Made by a program: the position numbers and the translations under genes. 64,000 nt of DNA, taken from Malus domestica (lineage: Eukaryota > Streptophyta > Magnoliopsida > Rosales > Rosaceae). Where the stretch lies: contig NC_091674.1 in NCBI RefSeq assembly GCF_042453785.1, forward strand, positions 31,197,501-31,261,500. Direction: 5' to 3'. This document shows positions 24,601 through 36,864 of the stretch, one piece after another (positions within the stretch are counted from its first letter, which is position 1; the number at the start of each line of letters is the position of its first letter). The notes below the pieces were generated by a model. The model saw only the letters and a list, made by a program, of their open reading frames with translations, ran no database searches and was not told the DNA's origin.

Positions 24601-25026
24601 ACCTGGAGTTCAGTAGTAACAGGGTACTCATCCATGTCGACGTAGTTTTTGTTCATGGAAGCCATCATCAGCCGATCGCATTCAGGCTCCATCCACGTCG
24701 TCACGAACGACGCCAAGTTCAGCCGCGGATTCCCGTCCAGCATCAGCTCGTCGTTTATTATCTGATACGCCGAGTCCTTTGGCATCGACGTCTCCGGCAT
24801 CTGAAACCTACACAATTACACGTACACGTACGCATTGCTTAATTCTTGGTAAAAACTCGCTAGCTTTCATTAATATTACTTAGTGTTTATTAAAAAAAAA
24901 CAAGGGAAGTAAGGAATTAAAGAGTGGAAAAACATACTTAGGGAGGACGTTACGCACATATCTGGAAGCAAAGGTACAGTTCACCTGCTCTCCACGACGC
25001 TCAGCGGAAGTCGTTGAGATCACCAT
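21638..25026 (-). CDS. GAD: Glutamate decarboxylase (GAD)
   Basis: A cytosolic PLP enzyme converting L-glutamate to GABA and CO2. Six exons at 24938-25026, 24603-24807, 23091-23291, 22512-22980, 22257-22309 and 21638-22132, with consensus splice sites and continuous phase, give 503 residues, the usual plant length. Features in order: start [19 protein letters not shown]; substrate-site region [20 protein letters not shown]; cofactor loop [27 protein letters not shown]; and the PLP-lysine motif INVSGHKYG (Lys about 278). The C-terminal tail [18 protein letters not shown] keeps the Trp and paired Lys of the plant calmodulin-binding autoinhibitory segment but has few lysines, so Ca2+/calmodulin control is likely, though perhaps weakened. 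Intron 2 (1.3 kb) carries a MITE. Upstream, poly-purine and GCAGCTGCAG motifs are at 25030-25120. No break seen. Confidence 0.93.
23847..24043. mobile_element. Mutator-like MITE in GAD intron 2
   Basis: A 197-bp fold-back element. The left arm GAACCCAGATCTTATCCGGA pairs with the right arm ending AAGATCTGGGTTC, and the inner arms CCTAAGGATCAAATGAT and TTGAAATTTGATCCAACG also pair. A perfect 9-bp direct repeat TTGTTATCC flanks it (23838-23846 and 24044-24052), the target size of Mutator-type transposons. Confidence 0.85.
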
Positions 25027-27851
25027 CTCAATAAATTGTTAAATTTAGGAAGAAAGAAGAAGAAAATAGGGAACAAAAATATGAAGCCTTGTTGCAGTTG
25101 CAGCTGCAGCTGAAGGTTGTGAGGGAGGAGGAACTGAGGAGTAGATGGTTTTATACTATTATCTCAAAACTTTATGATAAATAAGGAGCAAGTCGGGAAA
25201 GTAATAAAAGCATAACGTCTTGAAGCACGTAACGTATGGCAGAAAAAGGACACGTACTGAAAATATTTGGCGAGTTGGCCATTTTACCCATGCATTATTT
25301 TAAGGGAATCTTAATGATTAAAATCATCGCTATCGAGTTTTCAAAAAAAAAAAAAAAAAACACATCGCTATCGACTCCTCCACCCTACCCTACCCTGCTT
25401 GTTTTCTATCCACCTTGTGTCGGTAGAGAGAACAAAACGGAAAGGGATACTATTCGGATTCCTTCTATCAAATTCATCCAATTAATAAATTAAAGCTTTT
25501 AAAATTAGATCAAAATTATTAAAATTATTATAATTTTTAAATGAACTTTCTATTTTTAACCGTTTGATCAAATTTTAAATATCCGAATTCATTGATTGAG
25601 CGGATTTGATTAAATTTAATGGTTAAAATTATTCCGAACAGAACGTCTTCAAGCATCCGTGGAGTTCCATCATTGGGTTAAATCGATGACAGTGAAGCCC
25701 ACGTGGCCCCATTTTTTTATAGGTTATGAGGGCATTTCCGATAGGGACTCACGGTTAAACTTGAAGGGCCGTCTAATAAAAAATTATCACAATTTTAAAA
25801 GAGTAATGTTAGGAAAACTAAATTTATAAATAAAATTTACAAATTAAATGACAAGTCACTAATAGGAAATGAACATGTTTATTAACGTTTAAGCACCAAT
25901 CGTCAACTTTCATGTTATTTAATTTATAAATTTAATCTTCGTTGCATGACCCTTTTTAAAATATTTGTGGTGAGAGTGGGGTCAAAGTGGCCTTCTATCC
26001 TACTCAAGTTTTTCGGGATACTTCCAAGTTTTAAATCATCCACATTTTTAGTTCAACTATAAATTACAATGCATGAACTAGTTAGTTTAAGGCGCTATTA
26101 AAGACACTTCAACATAATCATTACACACTATTTCTGTTATAATTTTATATTCCTCGTCTAAAACAGCTCCTATAGTTTATAGTAAATTGTAATTATGCAA
26201 TAAGATTTAAGTTAATCACATCAAAGGAAGTTGGTAAATCACAAAGTTAAGTAGTAGTTAACATCTGATTAGGTATGAATCGCTTTAAGGACGTGGCAAA
26301 TGGTTTGGAACTCCGAAGTGGTCCAGAAATGGAACGTGTAGGTGCAGCGCAAACCTTTGACAACCAAGGAGAAATGGAGTAATGGCATATGGCCCCCAGA
26401 TCGGATCGGACCCGATAAGCCAGTAACTATATAATCTTATCGTCTTTACACAATTCAATACGATTTTTGCTTGAAAGCGAAGTAAAACAAGGGAGCAAAG
26501 AAGCACAAGGAAAGAATTGCTGTTGGTATTGAAGTTGACCGACTGGTGGTGGACACTGGACAGGAAGATGGCTTTTGGCCTGGCTTTCTCTTCTCATGCG
26601 GTCTCATTGCTCCACGTACATTACGATTATGATTCGTTTGACGGACACTTCGAGAAATAAAACATAAACTTGGGTAAACAACGCTTGAATCGCTTTATCT
26701 GTAAAACACTTATCACAAAACTGTAAGATTTTTATCAATAAATGATATTATATACACTAAATAGATGAAAGACTAGACTAACCGTAATAATATAATAGAA
26801 TATAAAACATTTCACTTACAAATTGAGAGAAATACTACTAAATTGTAATATTAAGCGACAAAAACGCTATATTGTGTTGATTTCTCCTCTTATATGAGCT
26901 GTCCTACTGAGTGTCCAATCAAAATTTCTCTCGTGAAAAATAACATTGTTCATGTATTGCTTACGTTTCTACAGAGGGTAGGCCATACCAAGCAATCGAC
27001 TTAATTCAGTAATTTGCAAATATCATAATTATTGATGAGTAAAATTTTCATATAGTATTGTTTGGGAAAATCATATTTTGTAACCAAAAGTATATTCCTT
27101 TATTCTATCTCTCTTATCACAATAATTTTGATTACAAACTTTCTCTCATCACGTTATCATAACTTTGATTACAAATTTTGACCCCACCAGTGAGTCAGTG
27201 TCAGGGACCCGAACCAACCAAAAATAAAAAATTAAACTAATTTCACAACAGATGTGAAAAACGGGAGGAAGGCTTGCTATCTGCTAACTAAAAGACACTT
27301 CACGTGGGGTCCAATATCCTAATAGATAGGATATTGAATTTTTATTTATGTGGTTCGAAATTTTTTACTTCTTTTAATTATTGTAATAATTTCGAATCTT
27401 CCTCCCTTAATAAAAAGAAAATTAAAAAAAAAAGCCAGAAAAAGAAAAACTAAAAAGACACTCTTCTGTTCTAATTCCTATGGCTTAAATACAAATGCAG
27501 AAGGTTTTCACCTGTGATCCCAAAATCACTTACCATTTTGTATTCGTAATTTGGAGTTTGGAGGCATAAACTCATACAGATACAGAAACTTTGTAATTTC
27601 TTCCTTTAACGTCTGATCCGTACATGAGTAGTGTGCCAAAACTGGACAAATAAGAGAAGATTTCACTTCATAAACTTTCTAATTTCAAAAATCGTCAATG
27701 GAAGATAGATGTTTTTTCGCTGAAGGGACGCTGAACAGGCAATGAAGAGACGCTAAGACGTGTTTTCTTACCTGTTTAGCGCCCTTAAGTGAAAAAGGTT
27801 CTACGTATGTACGAAGAAAAAGGTTCGACCTACGTATGTATGCATACTCAC
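25027..27851. other. Intergenic DNA with GAD promoter
   Basis: The first few hundred bases are the GAD 5' flank. The rest is AT-rich with only chance frames. No gene, RNA or complete element recognised. Confidence 0.45.
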
Positions 27852-27960
27852 TGTTGAGAGTTGTCCCACATCGGTGAGGAACAAGGTTTGTTATGTGCTT
27901 ATATGGTCTTGGACTACTCCCCATATTGCCAATCAGTTTTACGGTAGAACCTCAATTTCA
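27852..27960 (+). repeat. TRIM-like repeat fragment, copy 2
   Basis: Starts TGTTGAGAGTTGTCCCACAT and shares CCACATCGG, TTTG(T/C)ATGTGCTT, TTGGACTA and ATTGCCAATCAGTTTTA with 11050-11165. Same direction. Probably an LTR remnant of a small terminal-repeat element. Confidence 0.4.
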
Positions 27961-28519
27961 TCACTCACTAGACTTTTAATTCCGGGGCTTTCCACCATTT
28001 CTAGTTTTCTCCTTCTAGAAGCAATGCCATTTTCTGATGCCATCTACACACAGCAATGCAAACACGGCAAGTACAAATAAGCAATTGTTAAATCCACATG
28101 AACAAAGTAAAACAGGAAAAGTTACTACTTGAAGAAGATGCAAGATCATCTAGACTAGTATATGTCATCAAATTCTTCTGTTCAAACTTCAAACCAATCA
28201 AGCAAGCAAGCTATCTTTTATGGTTTCAACTTAGGAAGCGATTTTCGTTTCAACTTAGGATGTGACCCTTCTCTCCCATCCGTCTTTTGATTGAATAAAT
28301 CAAAAGAGAATCATTAGACAGAAATAAACAGGATTCCAGAGAAGAAAAAGAAGGGGCGTGCAGAAATCGTTTTCCTTCAACTTTCTTGATTGCTGAATAA
28401 ATATACAATTGACATGCAAGATTTACTTGTGCAGTGCCATTGTTGGACTAACAAAGTAAACGTACTTGAGGGAAATTTTTTTAGAAAGAGAGAATGCAAC
28501 CAGTTGAAAATTAAATTAC
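27961..28519. other. Spacer
   Basis: No supported coding frame. Confidence 0.35.
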
Positions 28520-28794
28520 CTGCGGAGGAGGGCCAGCACAATCAGATGGAGATGGGTCCAAAACAACAGCAACAGAACAATCCCCGTCATCTGTTTCGAC
28601 TTCAGACAGTGGAGTCCTGTAATATTAAACTCAATTTATAAAAAAACTCAATTAAACAGATAGTACTAGCTACCACAACAGATGCACAGAACAAGAAACA
28701 ATTGACATACTTAGGAATTTTGATCACACCAGTCAGGAACTTCTGCTTGATAAGCTTCACCAATCTGAACTTTAGACGTAAATGGCTCCGGGTA
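28520..28794 (-). pseudogene. Two orphan exon-like segments (ELM2-like motif)
   Basis: Minus-strand segment 28711-28794 reads SKVQIGEAYQAEVPDWCDQ, resembling the start of ELM2 domains (hydrophobic-x-hydrophobic-G-x-x-Y/F-Q-A-x-V-P). It is followed by a donor-like CCTAA|GTATGT, but a stop precedes the junction. Segment 28520-28616 has a TTACAG acceptor and a CAG|GTAATT donor and reads TPLSEVETDDGDCSVAVVLD in the phase that links to the first only if one base was lost. The pair sits directly behind exon 4 of the broken D-cysteine desulfhydrase copy. Probably a fragment of an unrelated gene joined to it by rearrangement. The family guess is weak. Confidence 0.35.
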
Positions 28795-28860
28795 CTTCAA
28801 CATAACTGCTATTGAACCAATAAAAAAGGCAATGCTGACTAGAAAGGAAACACAACACAC

Positions 28861-30007
28861 CATGCTCCTGACTTTTGCACACTCTTCTCTTGCAGCAAAT
28901 ACAACGCGAGCTCCAACCAAACAATCGACGAGAAGATTGCCTGTCAGTCCAGGGTTTTTGTCCAAGAGAACCTGCAGTACATCAAGATGCATTAAGCAAA
29001 GAGTGTGCGGAATAACTTACTTGATTAAAAAGAATATTTTTACTTTAAAACCAGCAGTAAAAGCAAGAGATGGAAATTGACCTTAGGGGTGCTTAGAATG
29101 AGATAACAGTCAAGGTTGAGATACTTGGCAGCCACTGCAGTTGCACAACAATGGTTGCTTTGGATGCTCCCTATCGTTATGACACAGTCTGCACCATTTG
29201 CCACGGCATCGGCCATCAAGAATTCCAATTTTCTGACTTTGTTACCGCCCACTGGCATTCCCGAAAGATCATCACGCCAGATATTCACAACGAATCAATG
29301 AATTACACCTCGAAAAGAGCTTATCGAAGTTTTGATTAAGAAAACTTGCATACAAAAAGCAGCGTATTTATTCAGAAGTCTCAATATTTGATTAGGTGGA
29401 GCTTCGGGCTTGTTTAGGACTGCATTTGTAGAAAGAACTTTGGCTCATAAGTGCTTATGCTAGAAAGGCGCTTCTCCATAAAGCACTTCTAAGTTTTTCT
29501 AACAAACGTAGCTAGTAAGTGCGTTTTGGCTTTCAGAAAAGCACTTTTAGCCGTTCGATAATCATTTCCAAACGGACCCCAAAAGTCACACAATTTACAA
29601 AAGCCGAATGGGATTTTGTGTAGGAAATCAAATACCAGTGAGAAAAAAGCAAAAGCAAGTACCTTTAACCAGACCTCGGTGTTGGGGGGCAAATTGGGAA
29701 GGTTCCATTTATGAATTGGAGTTGGAAACTAGAAAGTTATTGGTGATAACAAATAACAAACAGAAACAGTAATCAAATAGTAGAGAAATAAAAGCAGAGG
29801 AAGAAGAGAAATGGGTTTTACTTGTCCGAGGGAGAAGGTGTGAGAAGGGATGGACTTGATATGGGATGCCCAAGACGGAGGAGCGTAGGCCTTCTTGGTC
29901 AGGAAGTCCATCGCCACCGCCTTCACAGCGGTGTCAGAGCTGTTGGTGTCTGCGTCCACTTCCATTGTGTTGATCGGATGAACGGGGAAGCTGCGACTGC
30001 AAGGCAT
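28861..30007 (-). pseudogene. D-cysteine desulfhydrase, partial tandem duplicate
   Basis: A partial copy of the neighbouring gene: exon 1 29822-30007 (MDFLTKKAYAPPSWASHIKS), exon 2 29663-29728 ([20 protein letters not shown]), exon 3 29082-29276 ([20 protein letters not shown]) and exon 4 28861-28971 ([20 protein letters not shown]). Exons 2-4 have exactly the lengths of their counterparts. The intron-2 acceptor, AG in the intact copy, is changed to GG here (29278-29277), which should block splicing. Other changes hit conserved sites: [13 protein letters not shown] against the usual [13 protein letters not shown]. Exons 5-10 are missing; similarity ends in intron 4 at about 28800. Probably non-functional. 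Confidence 0.82.
29403..29581. mobile_element. Possible MITE in intron 2 of the partial copy
   Basis: Rich in AAGTGCTT / AAAGCACTT phrases. The ends GGGCTTGTTTAGGACTGC and CATTTCCAAACGGACCCC are partly complementary in inverted orientation, like a common fold-back family with AAAAGCACTT. The intact neighbour lacks it at this place. Boundaries uncertain. Confidence 0.4.
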
Positions 30008-30470
30008 GTCATTTTATACATGGTTTCTGCTCTCTTTGCATCCATGGTCTCTGCTTTCTCTTTTACACTATTCTCTGTTCTCTGAGTAACACAGATTTTT
30101 CTCCTCTTTGAGTAAATATTGTTTAGGAATGTGATCGTGTAATTCTATAAATAGGAATTCAATAGGGTCCAAAATAGGGAAAAAATATTGGTCCAAAATA
30201 GGGGAAACGCTATTGGACGACGGATTCTTAAGCAACAGGTAAAATTGCAATTCACAACATTAGATAGAGAGATAGACACAACACAAACAACAATCATATT
30301 TCCATTAACAAACATGCATCAGACCACAAGGAATTACAAATCTCCAATACAACTACTCTTATTTAATACGAGATAATTTCTTATGCATCCTTCAGTACAG
30401 CATACACTTCGATTTGAGGATTTTGATCTCACCCTTATAAACTGAGCACTTCTTTGATTTATCTCGAGCC

Positions 30471-33400
30471 TTAGAACATTTTCCCGAGACCATCAATCCG
30501 AGGAACAGATTCGTTGACATCCATCCGACGCCAATTTCCCAACAATGGAGCCATCTGTTCTACCTTGTCGTACAACCCAAGTAGCCCGCCTGTGTGTATG
30601 AAGAGGACCCTTCTTCCTTCCCACTTCTTTGGATTCTCAGCCATGTCTTTCATCATTCCATAAGCAGCTTTGCCACTGTACGAGGAACACAGTAAAATTG
30701 ATTAAAATTCTTGACTGGAAATATAAAGTACACTCATGAATTTTGGTAATAACAAAGTGGAAACTAATACTGTTACGGACCTGTAAACTGGATCAAGAAC
30801 AATCCCAGTGGTCGCAGCAATCTCCTTGACAAAATTAATCTCTTCAGAGGTGTTAATTGCATAGCCCAGACCTTTGGCCTGTCGAACCACAATATATAAT
30901 TACTTCCTTTTTTGGAGTTTACAGTTTAGGATATAAATTACAACCATTATAGTAAGATCAGCCTCAAAAGAATATGTACTATGAATTAACAGACTAATCT
31001 GATACGATACTCACATTCTGAATGTCAACAATATTACGTGAATCAACACCTGCCTCAAGCCCGTCAAGTAGGCCTTGAACATAGTCGTAGAAGTAATCAG
31101 GGTCGTCACAGACAGAAAATGCGTTAACCTGCAGAGCAAAGGAACAAATAATTACATGACACATAAGGAGTAGCGAATTGATTATCTACACAAAGGAAGC
31201 TAATGACATACTTTTGCCTTCAACGAACTGAGCCAAGAAGCCAATGACAAACCAGCAACTGAACCCCCACTGGAAATCGATAAAATAAAAACATTAATTA
31301 GAGGGAAGTGATATTAATCACAATCGACATAAACAATTATAGGGTGACATATATGCACTATCTTTCCATTTCACAAAAATAAATTGGAGTTAAATCCAAT
31401 AAAAAATAAGAGATGGCATAGAGAACCTGCCACAAGCAACCACAATATCATCAAACTTTACTTTGTCTGTTCCACTCCGAAGCTGCTCCTCAATCTCACG
31501 TATTGCTTCAATATAGCCCCTGAATATAATAAAATACACAACGTGATATCAACAAAAACTAAACGACAGCTATTATGATCAACAGTGAGCACAAAATCAA
31601 GGAATATTGGATTTCAAACTTTATAACCTTAAAAAAACATTAAACCATCATGAGAAACTGACACCTCAAAACCCTCGCCCCTCCTTCTCATTTAGAAGAC
31701 CCCAAATATAAGGTTTATACCATATGATATTAGTCATCATGGATTATTGTGAAGAACATTTACCAGTACTAAATACAGATTAAAGCTTGAAAAGTCAAAA
31801 AAAATATTAAAGATTTCTCATTTCCAATATGAAGCAAAGATATTGCATCCAATTTAGGAACACAAAATAATTAATGAAGAATAGATATGGCACTTGAAAG
31901 AAAATAGAGAAAATAAATACGAAAGTGTATAAAAAGAGTTTTTGCACAAAACAGACTAGCCATGAAGATTTCAATCGAAATACAAACCCAATCTCACCAA
32001 GTTCCGAGGGAATTTGATCCGCCAACAGGAATAACATATGGCCTTCTTCCTTCTTTTAGTAGTTTTTCCTTTAAGAGATTAGTGAGAACCTGGGACCACA
32101 TTTAATATAAGAATCAAAATCACTATAGTAATAGAAATCGAAATATATAAATTCATTATTATCAGAAATGCATGTTCTTGACCCCAAAAGAAATACAAAA
32201 TGGTAAAACGGTAAAATAACTGGTTGTATGCTCTTTCTTCCCAATCTGTTGAGCGATGGACCATTTAAAAAATAAAGATAACTTGATATGCAGTTCATAA
32301 CAACCAAGTCTTAATAGAATTACTTAGCCAGTGATCACTGTTTTCAACTTCAGACTTGAACCATAAAAATATTAAAAGGAAAATTTAAAAGAAATAGACA
32401 CTGTTGACAAGAAAGGAAAAACTAGCATACCCCACTCCCGATTTTTGCATACTCTTCTTTTGAAATTAAATCAACATGAGCTCCAACTAAACGCTCAACC
32501 AGGAGATTGCCAGTCAGTCCAGGATCTTGGTCGACAAGAACCTGCAATAGGTCAAGAGGCACTAAGCAATTTGATTATAAAAACAAGTCGTGAAACTTAG
32601 AGACAGAAATCAACCTTTGAAGTACGTAGAATGAGATAGCAGTCAAGATTGAGATACTTGGCAGCCACTGCAGTTGCACGACAGTGGTTGCTTTGGATGC
32701 CCCCTATCGTCACGATACAGTCCGCACCCTTCTCTACCGCATCTGCCATTAAGAACTCCAATTTTCTGACTTTGTTACCGCTCAGTTGCATTCCCGAAAG
32801 ATCATCACGCTAGATATTTGCAAATACTTCTGTCAGTGTAAAACCAGGAAAGTGAAGACATAAAACAAAAGTAACAACTCATATATTTACACCTCAAAAA
32901 TTGCAAACTATAATTCTACACATAAGTCATGGGGGGCATCAAATCCACAAATCCAGCTCTGAAGTTTCAATAAAGTTATAAACTTCAACAAAAGATGCAA
33001 CATTTTCGTCAAATTCGCGGTTAAAGTCTCGATATTTGATTGAGTGAAAGCTAAATTGATTTGAGCATTCATCAGTAATAAATTATCAATTCAAAGTGTA
33101 CATGAATCATTATATATCACACAAATGATAAAACCCAAATGGTATTTTTCTATAGGAAATCAAATACCAGAGAGAAAAAAAGTAAAAGAAAATACCTTTA
33201 ACCAGACCTCAGTGTTGGGGGGCAAATTGGGAAGATTCCATTTGTGAATTGGAGTCGGAAGCTGCGATAACAAACACAAATCAGCTGCTAATCAGTAATC
33301 AATACAATTAGAAACAGTAATCGCATGGACAAATATGAGCAGATGAAGAAGAGAATTGGGTTTTTACGTGTCCGAGAGAGAAGGTGTGAGAAGGGATGGG

Positions 33401-33625
33401 GTTGATGTGGGACGCCCAAGGAGGAGGAGTGTAGACCTTTTTCGTCAGGAAGTCCATCCCCGCGGCCTTCGCCGTCGCATTGGAGGTGTTGGTGGTGGCG
33501 GCCTCCGCTGCCATAGTGTGAATCCGATGAGACTGTAAGAGAAGGCGAGTGTGTTGGGGTTGGGATTGGGAGAAGACGGTGAGTTTGTTAATCGGAGAGA
33601 AGAGGAAGCTGCGACTAACCAACAT
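30471..33625 (-). CDS. D-CDES1: D-cysteine desulfhydrase (PLP-dependent, ACC deaminase family)
   Basis: Cleaves D-cysteine to pyruvate, H2S and ammonia; the plant enzyme is described as mitochondrial. Ten exons: 33368-33625, 33196-33261, 32615-32809, 32431-32541, 31998-32089, 31427-31519, 31212-31269, 31015-31128, 30781-30878 and 30471-30675. All join in phase to 429 residues. Motifs: [20 protein letters not shown] with the PLP lysine (about 121), [98 protein letters not shown] and [20 protein letters not shown]. The first ~37 residues are Ser/Arg-rich and could be a transit peptide; an internal Met at about 38 (MAAEAATT) is an alternative start. The broken copy at 28861-30007 is its tandem duplicate. 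Confidence 0.92.
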
Positions 33626-34170
33626 TTCTTTTCATTCCATTTCCATGCTCTCTGTATCTACTCTATTTCTCTGACGCCATTTTTTTTGTCGTCTTTCCTT
33701 TGGAGTTTTTTTTTTTTTCGTTTTTTCCAAAAAACAATTATCCTTTCGAATTATTTGTCTTTTTATCTTTACCAAAAACAATTATCGACAATTTTTTTTT
33801 TGAAAAATCAAAATAATTTTCGGAGAACAAATTCAGATAAAAAGACAAATGAGAAATTATACCAATTTCAATAACCATTTTAGCAAATAGAATTATTTCT
33901 CTTTATCAAAAATGATTATCACTCTCTTGCATCTCTTGGGGTTGGATGCTCGTTATATTTTATTTTAGTTTTTTTTTGTTAAGCGTTTAGCCCCATTTGT
34001 TTAACCAAAAAACACGAAAGAAACAAGGAGTCGTGATTTTGTTATTGATAGGAGAAAAAAATTATATAAAATGACAGAAAAAATAGAAAAGAAGAGTAAT
34101 TAAAGGAAAAATAAGAGACTAATTACATAATGTGAGAAAAGTACAATATTAAGAGAATATAACTTGTTGA

Positions 34171-34275
34171 TAGCAAGTGGCACCCTTCCCTCACGGTACT
34201 ACTTCACTATCGATCACCCATGAGTATTTAGCCTTACAAGATGGTCCTTGCTGATTCACACGTGTCCCATGCTCT
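34171..34275 (-). pseudogene. rrn23: Plastid 23S rRNA fragment in the nucleus (NUPT)
   Basis: On the minus strand the stretch reads GTGAATCAGCAAGGACCATC, TTGTAAGGCTAAATACTC and GAAGTAGTACCGTGAGGGAA, the conserved order of the 5' part of chloroplast 23S rRNA (inverted here). About 100 bp only. A short stretch after CACGTG is missing, and several positions look like C-to-T or G-to-A changes from the plastid form. A decayed nuclear insertion of plastid DNA, not a working rRNA gene. Confidence 0.75.
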
Positions 34276-34394
34276 ATAATTATTATATATAACTCGAAAT
34301 AATTTCATATCGAGTAATGTAATTAAGTTTAGAATCTTATTCTATTTCTATAGTTATTGTATATTACAATCTTATAATATTATTATTTATCTTA

Positions 34395-34706
34395 TCTATA
34401 TATATAAAGTGAGCATCCTAAAATGGTGAAACATTTAAAATACCATAAATTGCCCTTTAAGAATTTCATAAATTACAATTGAACCAAGAGAAGCTAAAGT
34501 ATTTAACCATATTTTTATTTTGAATGAATTTAATATTTAAAATTATAGAAAAGAAAAAAAAAACAAAACCTCCCACGTTAGTGGGTGGTTTCAAGTCATT
34601 AATTCATTTTTTTAATAATTTTTTAAAAATATGTAAATTAATTATTTAAATAAAAAATTATAAAAAGGCCAATTGCCACACGTGTATGCATGTGGCAAGA
34701 GGCTAG
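34395..34706 (+). mobile_element. Non-autonomous Helitron, copy 2
   Basis: A 312-bp element starting TCTATATATATAAAG and ending CTAG after the hairpin TTGCCACACGTGTATGCATG...; inserted between A and T. Same family and orientation as 2162-2477, with matching inner blocks such as CCTCCCACGTTAGTGGGTGG. Confidence 0.8.
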
Positions 34707-36864
34707 TTATATATAATTCGAAATAATTTCATATTTATTTAATAAATAATTTTATTAAGAATTATCTTCTAATTCTAAATTAACGGAATGGTTAGATATA
34801 GCCATTTTATTAGTTTGAGTTATGGCTATTAATTTAATTTAAAATTAATAATACTAAAATCTTCCTTTTCGTTTTTTTTTTTTTTGGTTAGGTTATAATG
34901 TTATAGAAAGTCTGTCGGCCCTATCCTAAGAATAACATAAAAGATAAAAGCGCTATCCATATCATAATGAAACACTTCTCTAGTTTCATCTAGAAAGGTG
35001 GAAGGGTGTCGAATCCCATTAATGGCTAATATAACTTACTAACCTTGACTCAAAAAAAGAAAAAAGAAAAAAACTTGTACATAATGTGGCATTAGCTAAT
35101 ACCACTCGCTAAATTATAATAATCATGAGAACCATCTATGACACACACTATTTGTTTCTCAAGAACGTGATTGAAGATAACACGAAAAGTGTGGAAATAG
35201 TTCCCCTGCAATAAATTTGGAGTACTTATGAAGTTTGCCATCCCCACTCTTGAATGTGGTAGCTACTAGCCTAGTAGTGTAGTGTAGCGTAGTGCCCATA
35301 TATGCTCGAAAGCTCTAATCTTGCATGCAAAACTTGATTAGAAAAAAAAAAAAAAAGTATTAAGTATTTATAGGCAAGAAGAAAGCTTTACCATGTGGAA
35401 CTATAATAATATGAAATGGGAGGGAGATTGGGAGGGAAGTTTTGAGAGGTGGAAGAATGATAGGTGTTTGGGTGAGATTTGGTTTGGGGAAATCAGCACA
35501 GTAATTTTAGCTCTTGTTATTCTCAGCCTCACACCTAAATTTGGGGAGCTTTCTCTGCAAATACAATCCAATCTTTCTTTTTGCATTTTTAGACTTTTTT
35601 TTACTCCAAGATTTTGATTCATGGGTTGCTGTCAAATTTAGTACTAGATTCCTAATCAATGGTTCAAGTCAGTCAATTCCACTTCTTTTGATTTATTTTT
35701 TTAGGGAATTTCCTCTTTTTCTTCATATTTTTGGGTATTTTTTGGGATAAACTTAGCTGGGTTTCTGTCTAAATTTAATGAGTGGGTTGTAGATAGAATT
35801 TTTAGTCTGAGGATTGTGAGCAAACCATTTTTGTTTCTATTTTCTCTGTTTTTCTTCCTTTTTATCCACATTTTTGCATTTCTGCTTTCAGTCTCAATCC
35901 TTTTTGTTATTTTTGCCAGCTTGTGTGTTATGAAATCAATGCCCTTCACCTGTGTGAGGATAAAAGCGAATAAGGCTTTGTTCGTGTTTCGACCTTCATC
36001 TTGAACACCTTTGAGGTACTTTGCCTTCAATCCTATGTTCTTTTATCTGCAGATTATGGATGTTTGGAGAAAAAAATGTTCTTTTATTTTTGGAATTGTT
36101 GTTTTAGTTGCGTGATTAACTTAATTGATTCGTGTGGATTGACATTAGTATCGTTGCCTCATTTGATTGAATTAAGGTTAAGGCATTACTGTTGTGTTTT
36201 GTGTTACCTTTGTAATTGTTGTCTTAGTTAGTGTTTGCAAGTTTTTGTGGACGGATGCAACTTGTAAACCAAAGCCAAACCCATCCAATAGAAAACCAGG
36301 CTTTTCGACAAACCAAGGTTGCAGGACGAAGGTGTGTCAATAAGCCATGTCTGAGCTGCAATAAGAATTTTGGATGCAATCAATATATGACTACGGGACA
36401 GGTCAAGCCGCTAGCTAACAGCCTAACACAACGCTTCTGAGAATGTCATAAGGCTGGTCTGGTGTGATAATAGGTTGCCCACTGATTTGGATTCTAGGAT
36501 AGAGAGAAGATGCTACGATTTGGTTCTCTTGTGTTTGTTATCAATATAAGGCTGGTCTGGTGTGATAATAGATAATAGTTGGTAGTGAGAAGGTCCGATG
36601 ATGTTTCTGCATTAGAGGATTCCGACTTTGGTTGCTGAAAATGTGCTGAAAATGTGCAATGCAAACTACCGAAACTAATGCGTGTGCTGATTGTGAAAAA
36701 GTGCTAAAAGTTGGGGTTCTTCTCAATGCACTGTAATTGTAAAATCTAACTTGCTGATGCTGTGAAGTGTTTGGGTTTTGATTACATTAGCACCTTATAG
36801 TTTTGTATTAGAACATCACTAACTGTTTTATTTATGCCGACGAAGTGGGCAGGCACGGCAAAAG

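Larger units (their letters stand above)
33626..36864. other. Intergenic DNA and DUF789 5' region
   Basis: AT-rich. Holds a plastid 23S fragment and a Helitron (listed separately). From ~35390 the composition becomes less AT-rich, with pyrimidine-rich stretches and AG|GT pairs, which fits a 5' leader with one or more introns for the DUF789 gene; the exact exons cannot be fixed. The phrase AAGGCTGGTCTGGTGTGATA occurs at 36450 and again at 36548. Confidence 0.4.

Noticed and set aside
26285-26506. 73-residue minus-strand frame
   Set aside because: No motif, no splice partners, no composition shift; likely chance.
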